From Anadara kagoshimensis (lineage: Eukaryota > Mollusca > Bivalvia > Arcoida > Arcidae): a stretch of DNA of 64,000 nucleotides. Below are positions 32,615 to 41,616 of the stretch, piece after piece; positions within the stretch are counted from its first letter, which is position 1, and each line of letters begins with the position of its first letter. The stretch is from NCBI GenBank assembly GCA_021292105.1, contig CM037861.1, positions 73,134,009 to 73,198,008 on the forward strand, given 5' to 3'. A program made the position numbers and the translations under genes. The notes under the pieces are model-generated. The model did no database searches. It was not told where the DNA came from and saw nothing but the letters and a program-made list of their open reading frames with translations.

Positions 32615-35600
32615 CTACATCAATAATTGTGTACGTCTTTGAACTAAGCTATAGCAGAGTCCTCTTGTAAATGTTTTTATTCTGTTAGTTTCTTCTTTAT
32701 TGAAGATATGAAAGGCCGTACAGTCAATTATCAGGGTCGCAATTCTGGCAACATCAGAGAATAGATCACGCAATACAGATTGAGAATAATTTCGCTCAGA
32801 TTGTAAATAGGTTTTCAGTTCAGTAATGTACTTGTTCCGGATTGAGTCAAGCGAGCTGCAGGTGACTAGGAAGTGCACAATATCCTCTGGTTCTTTCAAG
32901 CAGAGTTTGCAGGTTGGTTCAATAGGCGATTTTGAAAATTTAGATCCATGAGATTGGAGTAATAAAGTTCCAACGGCAATTTTTGCTTTCATCGAGGCCA
33001 TAGCGACTGCAAAGGGTTGAGTGCCAGAGCTACTCCAGATAATGTGAGGTTTACCGGATACTGTGTCGTTCAGGTTTAGGAATTTCAGTGTAGATTTATC
33101 CTCAGCTTCTTTTTGAAGAATTGCGATGTGAAAGTTGTCGACTGTTCTATTGACCAATGCGTTCCATGATTCTTTAGGAGATGGGCTAGATAAAAGTTCA
33201 TGTGGACAAGGTAATTCGTATTTATTTGCAATTTCAACTACTTTAGCGAACCAGCTGTCATGACTATTGCTGGTCATAGCAAGTTGTCTGAAGGCTATTT
33301 CCTTTTCATAGAGTCATCATTCCGAATGATATTGCCAAACGTTTTTAGTATCTTTTTATCTATTTCTGTAGATATTGGTATTCTTCCTAAAAGTAACAAA
33401 GAAGCACAGTTTGCAGTCCTTATAGGGAGGTGCTGTATTTGTTTTAAAAGTTTAGCATAGAAAGAGTCCAGATTTTTGACGTCTAAGCAAGACAACCTGA
33501 TAACATAGAGTCCATAGAGAAAACGAGGTATAACGAAAACTCTGATCAAATGCGATGAGACTGTTGGACTTATCCCGTTGAGGCCATAAGAGCATATACT
33601 GTTCTTCTTGCTGTGATAATGCGCTCAGCAGATGTCTTTTTATTTCCTGATTTGCAAGAAGTGTCTCTAATGATGCCTAGATGAACGGACGAGTTAGAAA
33701 CATTGATTTCTTAATCGTTCAGTGTCCATTTACTATTTTCTTTATCATTAAATACAAGGACGGTTGACTTTTGTTCGCTGATGAGATATCTTTGCTTGTT
33801 TGCATAGGCAGTTTGCACATCCAGCATTGTCTGGAGTTCGTAAGGACTGTTGGCAATTAAGGTCACATCATCGGCTACCGTTGGAGTGCCACAATAAGTA
33901 GTCCTTATATATGCACAGAGTTGGTTCTTCTCAAATGTTTGAAGTAACTTGTTTATGAATATTTTATAAGCGGTTGGCGACCAGACACCACCCTGGCGTA
34001 CACCCTGCTGTTCCTGTATTGGCCGAGACAGAGAACCATTCCATTTAATTTTTTATGTAACATTGCTATACCAGCTATGAAAGAAGAGCCAGTTGTCTCC
34101 TTGTATTCCAAAATTGAACATTTGACGTAGGAGTCCAGTATGCCAAAGAATATCAAAGGCTTTACGAGCATTCGTCGGAGCAACATATAGTGGAGACTTG
34201 GTTCTGTTTGCTTCAGTTATGAGTTCAGTTAATATAAGGGCGGCTATAAGCGGCATTTGGCCTTTAGTGAATCCTTTTTGAAGTTTTGATTGTTGGGTTT
34301 TCACAAGATGTTCGTTATGTAGGAGATGAAGTTTCTCAATTATCTTTCCAATAAAGTTGGTAACTGTTATTTTGCGGTATGAATTTGGATCAGGTTTGGG
34401 CTTTCCTTTCTTCAATATCGGGTGAACAATTCCACTCTTCAGAAAATCTGGTATTTCAAGGTTTTGAAAAATATAGTTGACAATGTCAGTTATCATAGAA
34501 ATAAGTTTGTCTCCTGCATATTTTACATGTTCAGCAGTGATTGTCAATTCATCTGGGGATTTTCTGTTCTTAAAAGATAAGATGGTTTTACGTACATCAC
34601 TTATTGAAAATATTGGTATAGTATCTGACGGGTTTTCAGTAGCAGTACCGTGAATATTTAAGATGTCTCTATTGGTGTTCTCAAAATGGCTTTGATAAAA
34701 GAAATCAAATGCTAATGGTGAAGCTAGTTGTTCGAATTATCTTGCCCAGCCTTCCTTGATATCTTCAAGAGATACAGTTTTGTTTTTGAATATCATGGGA
34801 GTGACTGTAGAATCCTTTATATCTCTTTGTTTGCGAATAAGACTGAAGAATTCTTTGTCATTTGCTTCATGCAGTTCCATTATTTTTATGAATCGTTCAT
34901 TTCGTTTCGAGGCCTCTAGTTGACGTTGTAGTACTCTTAGGTCTTTTTTCGTTTTAATCTTTTCCAGACATAAATCACTGTCTTTTGGTTTTCCAGCGTT
35001 TTCTCCATATTGCGTGAACATCTTTGCTTTTTCTGACAGCGTCAGCAATTTCGGGTGTCCATGGTGTTTCCTAACGCTTACGGGATTTTGGTCTAAGATT
35101 ACGTTTCTTCGGAATAAGGTCAGCCGCTGTCTCTGATAGTACACTACAGATACTAGTTATATGTTCCGTTATATTATTATTATTTCCAGAGTTTGTACAC
35201 AAATTGGAGCTTATGATGGCTTCTTTAACTTTGTCTTGATATTCTAATTTGTCGATTCTATCCCAGTCTATTCTAGGTTTTATCTCCTGTATGGTCTGAT
35301 CTTTTAAAACGTCCTGAAATTTGCAAGGTATTTTTACTAAAATCGGATTGTGTGTCGAAGAATTCAATGTCCCTCTGTCAAATGTAATATAGGTATCTAT
35401 CATTTTAGCGGACTGTAGGACATAGTCAATTTGAGAAGCATCATTGCCATTGTAATGATAAAAGGTAAAAGCAGATTTACATTCATTAGGTACTAACAAG
35501 CCATGCTCAGCAATAAAATTTTTGAACAGTTTATCTTGTGTTGAGGACCTATTTAGAGAGAAATTCATGTCTCCCCCAATCACGATTCTAGCTGTATTGC

Positions 35601-35942
35601 AATATTTCGACACGATTTCTGACAGTTCATCCAGTATCTGTTGGTAGTTCTCATTTGAGTGATTACCGCGGCAGGGCATATAACATCCTAAAATTATTAT
35701 AGATGAAACACAGTTGACCTTAATACCTATGACCCGATGGCCACCGTCAGGCAAGGGATCTACATGTTGCTCAAATTTTTTGTTTACGCAAATTGCCACT
35801 CCGGCATGGCCACGTCTTCGCTCGAGTGGATCAAGAAGAGAGTCATCATCAAAGCATTTTGAGAAACAAATGAAATTGTCCAGTGAATTGCGTAGTTTAT
35901 AATTTTCATAGTTGTGTAACCAGGTCTCTTGAGGTAAGATAA
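32615..35942 (-). pseudogene. LINE-3 ORF2 main part: endonuclease rest, RT, C-terminus
   Basis: This is a minus-strand polymerase of a CR1/jockey-type LINE, broken by several frameshifts. From 35942 leftward: endonuclease from the LPQETWL motif, with RRGHAGVAI, VIGGDMNFSLNR, QIDYVL and STHNPILV; a linker; RT with NFIGKIIEKL, QSKLQKGFTKGQ and ARKAFDILWHTGLL near 34170; VRQGGVWSPTAYKIFINK and ADDVTLIA around 33980-33860; then the C-terminus with the knuckle CKLCLKEPEDIVHFLVTC near 32860-32920. The first bases of the endonuclease lie 21 kb away at 57032, because a gypsy element inserted within the gene. The C-terminal open frame (220 residues, stop at 32615) is intact. Confidence 0.85.
35939..35942. 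repeat. Gypsy target-site duplication ATAA, left
   Basis: ATAA directly precedes the LTR start TGAAATGC. The same four bases follow the second LTR at 57028-57031. Four to five bases is the usual Ty3/gypsy duplication, and the broken endonuclease frame rejoins across it. Confidence 0.8.
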
Positions 35943-36810
35943 TGAAATGCCAAGCCAAATCACTGACTTAGCTATTTATTTATCTATTTATTATGTAGCT
36001 AAGAATTAGATATTTAATTATGTTCAACTGATGAATCAATTAGCTACTTAATTATTTATTTATCTATTATTATTTATTTATTTATTTAGCTAATTATTTA
36101 TTTATTTAATTAGCTATTTATTCATTATTTTCACCTGATAAATTCTACCCAGGATGGATGACCTAGTTAGGTAATCCAATTATTCATTTTTGTTTCCTTC
36201 TGAAATGTTGTAAATCTAAAATACTGGCGACCATGCCATCTCTTGAACTTGTTGTGTAATAATCCATCCATTTTTAACTTCTCAATGAGACAAAACATCC
36301 CATTTTTATGATAAATAAATCATTTTGTTTTCACTTGTGCCATGTGCACTTTACTATTTTATTCAAAACACAATGTAGTAACGGCCCTTGAATACTATAA
36401 CAGTCTATATTGGATATATAGTTATGCAATACGGGTTAAGTTAAAGGTAAAACTAAGTGATAAATAAGCATAACTATGTGGGTTATGGGTGATTTATTTT
36501 AAGTGAGGGTATGTAATAATAAATTTAATCTATGATTATTTATTTATTTTTATTTTTTATTATATTATATTTTTCTTTTTTTTATTGTTTTATTTTGTAC
36601 AAACATGTATAATATTTTAAATCTGAAAATTCAACATATGGTAATGTTTGAACAAGACAAGATAGAGCAGACAAAGCTTGGGTACATCTGCCTATTGTAA
36701 AGGGGGCGGGGCTTAACTAGCATCTCAGGATGAAAGTGATGCAAACTAGCATCCCAACATGTTAGTTACAGGTGTGCAAACAAACAAGTACACATGCAAG
36801 TTGTATTCAC

Positions 36811-36818
36811 TATATAAA
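36811..36818 (+). promoter_or_regulatory. LTR TATA box
   Basis: TATATAAA in TTCACTATATAAACTGCAG, conserved in the 3' LTR at 55012-55019. Transcription would begin about 25-30 bases downstream, at or next to the GGGTTTG hairpin at 36841. Confidence 0.65.
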
Positions 36819-36840
36819 CTGCAGTCAGAAACAGCAGAGC

Positions 36841-36862
36841 GGGTTTGCGTGATTCCAAACCC
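36841..36862 (+). repeat. Hairpin at predicted 5' end of LTR transcript
   Basis: Stem GGGTTTG (36841-36847) pairs with CAAACCC (36856-36862) around loop CGTGATTC. The loop is identical to that of the 46-bp repeat units, but the stem sequence is different. It is fully conserved at 55042-55063. Confidence 0.8.
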
Positions 36863-37146
36863 TTACCACATTGATTCTCCTTGTAAGCACAAATAATTTT
36901 TAAAGTTTATTATTTGGAACAGAGAAAGAAAAGTTATAATTTATTTTTAATTTTTTTATTAAATTAGTTTGGCTATTTTTTTTATACAAATATTTTGGTT
37001 TCATAAATTTCTTTTAAAACAATTTATTATTATTTTATTAATATCTATTCGATATTAATTTAGTATTTTACATTCAAAATTTAATTCAATTAATTATAAT
37101 TCTATGATATTTCTGTTGAACATTGTGGTATTTTATTAGCATTCCC

Positions 37147-37879
37147 TTGCAACACTGCGTGATTGCAGTGTTTGTATTTTACTAACTATATTGTGCAACA
37201 CTGCGTGATTGCAGTGTTTGTATTTTACTAACTATATTTCGCAACACTGCGTGATTGCAGTGTTTGTATTTTACTAACTATATTGTGCAACACTGCGTGA
37301 TTCCAGTGTTTGTATTTTACTAATTATATTGTGCAACACTGCGTGATTCCAGTGTTTGTATTTTGCTAACTATATTGTGCAACACCGCGTGATTCCAGTG
37401 TTTGTATTTTAGTAATTATATTGTGCAACACTGCGTGATTCCAGTGTTTGTATTTTACTAATTATATTGTGCAACACTGCGTGATTCCAGTGTTTGTATT
37501 TTACTAACTATATTGTGCAACACTGCGTGATTCCAGTGTTTGTATTTTACTAACTATATTGTGCAACACTGCGTGATTCCAATGTTTGTATTTTACTAAT
37601 TATATTGTGCAACACTGCGTGATTCCAGTGTTTGTATTTTACTAATTATCTTGTGCAACACTGCGTGATCCTAGTGTTTGTATTTTACTAACTAAATTGT
37701 GCAACACTGCGTGATTCCAGTGTTTGTATTTTACTAATTCTATTGTGCAACACTGCATGATTCCAGTGTTTGTATTTTACTAACTATATTGTGCAACACT
37801 GCGTGATTCCAGTGTTTGTATGTTACTAACTATATGGTGCAACACTGTGCGTTTCCAGTGTTTGCATATTACTAACTAG
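37147..37879 (+). repeat. 46-bp tandem array in 5' LTR, ~16 units
   Basis: Unit period is 46 bases, with CAACACTGCGTGATTCCAGT at its core followed by GTTTGTATTTTACTAA. Each unit contains a 7-bp stem AACACTG/CAGTGTT with loop CGTGATTC; the first three units have CGTGATTG. The last unit is degenerate. Identity between units is very high, so homogenisation or recent expansion is likely. Confidence 0.92.
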
Positions 37880-38491
37880 GAAACTGTATACTTCCTGTGT
37901 GGGTATATCTACCTCAGTTTTATAAATTGTCACTTGTTTTACTGCACTAGTTAAATATTCATTCTGAATTTTTGTTTCCTTAACTTTTAAGCTGTTAAGA
38001 GTATTTTTTTGTGGTATTAATCTTATTTATATAATCAATGATGCTAAAGTAGATTATTTTAGAATTTTTATAGTCTAATTTTGTTTAGAGTTAGTATTTT
38101 AGTCCTAGAGAGGAAACAGTCATTTCCATTAAAATAGATTTCATATATGTTGTCATATTTTAGCGTAGTTGTTTTATTCTATTTTTGATAACTGTTTTAT
38201 CAGTATTTCAAAAAGAGATAAGAGTTTCATGAAAGTTTTCAGAACAAGTCTTGCCTTAAAGATTATATTTTTTATGGAGGCTTTACTAGTCCCTTATGAA
38301 TAATTGATATTGTGGTTACTTATATATCTTTTTATTTTTATACATTATTTTTAATATAATTTTAAAGTCCGGTTGCAATAGTTAATTCTGATTTAAGCAA
38401 GTGCTCCAGTGTTCGAGTTCCTTAGCTTGTTGGTTGTTAAACTGTTAATCATAGTTTCAGAGTGTGTTGAAACTAAAGTTGTTGTTGGTCC

Positions 38492-38629
38492 AGAACTGCG
38501 AGATTCCAGTTCTTGGATAGTATTACCTACAGTTGTTTGACAGTTGGTTCACTGTTGAGATTATTTTTTGATCCGGAACTGCGAGATTCCAGTTCTGAGA
38601 TTTTCCAAGACTGCGAGATTCCAGTCTTG
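38492..38629 (+). repeat. Three hairpins with CGAGATTC loops
   Basis: Stems AGAACTG/CAGTTCT (loop 38499-38506), GAACTG/CAGTTC (loop 38582-38589) and CAAGACTG/CAGTCTTG (loop 38614-38621) all enclose the loop CGAGATTC. The stems differ but each remains self-complementary. Confidence 0.8.
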
Positions 38630-38640
38630 AGACTTTTCTA

Positions 38641-38646
38641 AATAAA
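38641..38646 (+). terminator. Candidate LTR polyadenylation signal
   Basis: AATAAA in the 5' LTR, followed within 40 bases by T/G-rich sequence, would fit the R/U5 polyadenylation signal. It is missing from the 3' LTR because of a ~143-bp deletion there. Confidence 0.4.
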
Positions 38647-38876
38647 TTTCTATGTTTTGTATGTCGTTGTTTGTCAAGTTATTTAGTGAAGTGATTTGCA
38701 CTTAGTAGTGGTGTAAAGTTAGTCCGAGTGACTGTGCTCTAGTTGAGCCTATTTTTAGTGGTTAACCCTATAGTCAGTGAATGACTGCTCCAGTAGTGAG
38801 CCTTTTAAGTGGTCCCCGCACGTGACCCATTTTTATATGAGGTGAGAACCCCTCTTGTTGCGCAACCAATTAGATG

Positions 38877-38979
38877 AACCAGGTTGAGTGATTCCCTGTT
38901 CATTTGTTATTTATTTCCAACTAGGATTGAGTGATTCTCCTGTTGGACCCAATCAGGTTGAGTGATTCCCTGTTGGGCT
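38877..38979 (+). repeat. Three bulged hairpins with TTGAGTGATTC loop
   Basis: GAACCAGG/CCTGTTC (from 38877), CCAACTAGGA/TCCTGTTGG (from 38918) and CCCAATCAGG/CCTGTTGGG (from 38948) each enclose TTGAGTGATTC. Each has one unpaired base at about the same place in the left arm. They are conserved in the 3' LTR (about 56880-56980). Confidence 0.7.
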
Positions 38980-39035
38980 ATCCTGATCCGTGTGACGTGT
39001 CAAACTGATCACTTGGCCGTTACATTGGTAGTTTT

Positions 39036-39053
39036 TGGTGTCAGAAGTGGGAT
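39036..39053 (+). promoter_or_regulatory. Primer binding site (tRNA-Leu type)
   Basis: TGGTGTCAGAAGTGGGAT lies 11 bases after the LTR. It is complementary to a tRNA 3' end ATCCCACTTCTGACA plus CCA, which matches the acceptor end of eukaryotic tRNA-Leu. This would prime minus-strand DNA synthesis. Confidence 0.75.
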
Positions 39054-39876
39054 CTAAGTGGCATTGTAATTGTGTTGATCGAGTACTGGGCTAAGGTTAT
39101 TCAGTGAGAGTGGTACTTTTGGGAAGAAGAACATCAGCTCAGGAAGTCCGTGGTTACATCCCTTGGATCCAGTGAGACGAGCCTATGCTCTGAGTTAGTA
39201 GTTTGTTTTGTTTACCTTGTTTGTGGAACTTGTGACTTACCCTGTTGTATTTCATCAGCTGTTGCAGAGACAAAAGGTCGTTGGCGAGTTACTTTCCAAA
39301 ACAGGAAGGTGTACTAGAAACTGCACTGTTGGTCCAACAGAAGTTTGGAACAGTGATTTTTGTATATCAGTTTCCGTCACACATATATATTATATATATA
39401 TATATATATATATTTAGATTTATTGCGAAGAGCAATTGAGTTATATTATTTAGAAGTTTGGAGTTTTTGACATTTTGATGAGTTATGAGTAGTGGTTATT
39501 CAGTTTAAGAAGGAATTAGAAGTAAGTGCCTTATTGAGAAGGTGAAAAGTTTGATTACTTGAGTTTTAGTATAGTTCTGGGAAAGAACTTTGTTGGTTAA
39601 GCAGTTTATTTTTGTGTGTGTATTGAATTTATTTATTGTTGTTTTGTCATTTGTAAATCCTAGGTACTGGTTTTTGTTTTGTGTTTTGTTTTTTTATGTA
39701 CACCATTTTCAACTTACTTAGAAGTTTATTTTTTTTACACTTTTTTATACAATTTTATTGCAACCTTAAACCACAATATCTTTTATTCATATAAAGTAAA
39801 TTTAACATTTTTGAGATACATTTTCTCATAATTTATATTACGATAGTGTCTTATAAGTCCTATAAGTAGAAAAGTC
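39054..39876 (+). other. Gypsy leader between PBS and gag
   Basis: About 820 non-coding bases with a (TA)n run at 39383-39413 and T-rich tracts. The short frames at 39208-39439 have no domain. Packaging signals would be expected here but cannot be recognised by eye. Confidence 0.5.
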
Positions 39877-41616
39877 ATGCCTAATAAACGTAGTTATAAT
39901 CTTAGAAGGCAAAGTCGAGGGCAAGAGCCACCTGAGGATATTGATGAAGTCAGAGCGGACAACCCACAATGTCAACTAAATGCCGTTCTAGAAGATAACC
40001 CTTTTCGTGCACTAGCAGTTCAATCTGAAGACCCCTCTAGAGATCTGCCAAGAAGAAGTGCAACACCAACAGCAAGAAGTTATGGCGGAGATCAAATTGT
40101 AGTTCAGGCGAATGTACACAGAGAAGATCCTAATGCTATGACAGTACCATGTGTATCAAATCACAGTACCGACAATGTTGAAGAGACCCAGTTAGAAGTT
40201 CAAGCTACAGAACCAAATCCTGGTTCCAACCCCGATTCAATGAGTCGTTTATTGAGTCTCATGACTAATATGCAGGAACACAACCAGAAGATGATGTTAG
40301 AGTTAAAACAAGCACTGACAGGGAACGATGCCCCCGATTCAGAAAGAAGCAAACATGGCAAGGGTGTTAGGCAAACTAGGCCAGTGGTGATAACTGAAGA
40401 TTCACTCAGTGAAGAATCTGAAGGTGAAAGTAGTAATGCTGAAACAGACAATGACGAAACCGAGCTTTACGATATTGTCAAGCCAAAAGATAAAGATACA
40501 TTAGTCCTAAAAAGTACAAGATTACCCCCATTCAATGGAAATGAACGAGAGCAATGGAAGGTGTGGAAAAATAGATTTGAGACAGTCACCAAACGCAAAG
40601 GCTGGAATAAAGAAGAAATGCTGACGGAGATTTTACAAAAGCTACAGGGATCAGCCGCCAACTTTGTTTTTGACCAGTTGTCTGCAAAGACACGTTGTAA
40701 TTATGACAAACTAACACGAGAACTTGACAGCCGATATGGTGTCATAGAAATGAGGAAGACATTCAAGTCCCAGTTCAGCAACCGAAGCCAACGAATGAGT
40801 GAGACCCCTGAAGAATATGCAGCTGAGCTGAAGCGACTATACGATAAGGCATATCCAGATCGTAATGAGAAAACCAGACAAGAAGATTTGCTACGCCGTT
40901 ATTTAGATGGTTTACAAGACAATAAAGCCAGGTTTGAAGTCGAATATAATAAAGACCCATCAACTATAGACGAAGCTGTATGCCAAGTTGTTAACTTCAT
41001 GGAAACCCGCCACAGGTCGCATCACTATTCAGACTCGTATGATCGACCATATCGCCGACCAGCTCGTTCTGTCAAAGTAGCGGTAGGAAAAGGTTCAAGG
41101 CCCACTTATGGCCCGAGTAGACCAGTTGGTAATAATAACAGTGGCAAGCTCGGATGGGATAGGAAACAAAGAAATGTACCTTCCAATGAGAGGTCTATTA
41201 ATGAAACACACATTAACACCCTTATGGAAAAGTTGAACCAGATGGAAAGTGAGCTCAAGGTGTTGAAGGGAAATGGAAGACCCAGTTTAAACTCTCAAAG
41301 GGGAAACAGAACACAGAATAATGTAGTATGTTATCGCTGTGGTGAACCTGGACACTATGCAAATGAATGCAGTAATCCACTCCAGAATTCCCTGCCATAT
41401 CATCAAAACAACCCTCGACGCAACCAACCAAATCCAAGTAATAATCAAGTGGCTTCATGGGGAACTTCAAATAATCAAGGACAGAATGATCCAAAACAAA
41501 ATCTTCAAGGCCAATCACAAATACCCAACCAGGGTCAACGAGCACCATTTACGGACAGCAGGCAGAATACTTCTACCAGCTTAAACCCTGCAGCACCATT
41601 ATTTACGTTAAACTAG
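39877..41616 (+). CDS. gag: Gypsy Gag polyprotein
   Basis: Structural protein that forms the virus-like particle and binds the RNA. The 579-residue frame is intact from the ATG at 39877 to TAG at 41614-41616. Residues 1-200 are polar and acidic. A Ty3-type capsid region follows around 210-390, with LPPFNGNEREQWKVWKNRF, LDSRYG and EEYAAELKRLYDKAYPD. A basic linker leads to one zinc knuckle, CYRCGEPGHYANEC, at residues 485-498, and the tail is Asn/Gln-rich. The stop is directly preceded by GTTAAAC, a known type of -1 frameshift heptamer, linking it to pol. That gag is intact while pol is broken is unusual. Confidence 0.93.
   Translation: MPNKRSYNLRRQSRGQEPPEDIDEVRADNPQCQLNAVLEDNPFRALAVQSEDPSRDLPRRSATPTARSYGGDQIVVQANVHREDPNAMTVPCVSNHSTDNVEETQLEVQATEPNPGSNPDSMSRLLSLMTNMQEHNQKMMLELKQALTGNDAPDSERSKHGKGVRQTRPVVITEDSLSEESEGESSNAETDNDETELYDIVKPKDKDTLVLKSTRLPPFNGNEREQWKVWKNRFETVTKRKGWNKEEMLTEILQKLQGSAANFVFDQLSAKTRCNYDKLTRELDSRYGVIEMRKTFKSQFSNRSQRMSETPEEYAAELKRLYDKAYPDRNEKTRQEDLLRRYLDGLQDNKARFEVEYNKDPSTIDEAVCQVVNFMETRHRSHHYSDSYDRPYRRPARSVKVAVGKGSRPTYGPSRPVGNNNSGKLGWDRKQRNVPSNERSINETHINTLMEKLNQMESELKVLKGNGRPSLNSQRGNRTQNNVVCYRCGEPGHYANECSNPLQNSLPYHQNNPRRNQPNPSNNQVASWGTSNNQGQNDPKQNLQGQSQIPNQGQRAPFTDSRQNTSTSLNPAAPLFTLN
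41607..41616 (+). promoter_or_regulatory. -1 ribosomal frameshift site GTTAAAC-TAG
   Basis: In the gag frame the codons read TTA AAC TAG, preceded by G. The heptamer G TTA AAC followed at once by a stop is the same arrangement as the arterivirus ORF1a/1b slippery site. The pol frame is -1 relative to gag and open across this point (from before 41600), so a -1 slip would make Gag-Pol. Confidence 0.75.

Larger units (their letters stand above)
35943..39024 (+). repeat. 5' LTR (3082 bp) of the gypsy element
   Basis: It starts TGAAATGCCAAGCC and ends GGCCGTTACA. In order: an AT-rich U3 with TTTA repeats, a TATA box (36811-36818), a hairpin at the predicted start of transcription (36841-36862), a 46-bp tandem array (37147-37879), three further hairpins with the same loop type (38492-38629), AATAAA at 38641, and three longer bulged hairpins with a TTGAGTGATTC loop (38877-38979). 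At about 2.2 kb, the transcribed R-U5 part is unusually long. Confidence 0.9.

Noticed and set aside
37147..37879. CRISPR-like array
   Set aside because: The units are complete 46-bp tandem repeats with no variable spacers, lie inside eukaryotic LTRs, and no cas genes are present.
39208..39439. Small leader ORFs after the PBS
   Set aside because: Short overlapping frames ending in a TA microsatellite, with no conservation evidence.
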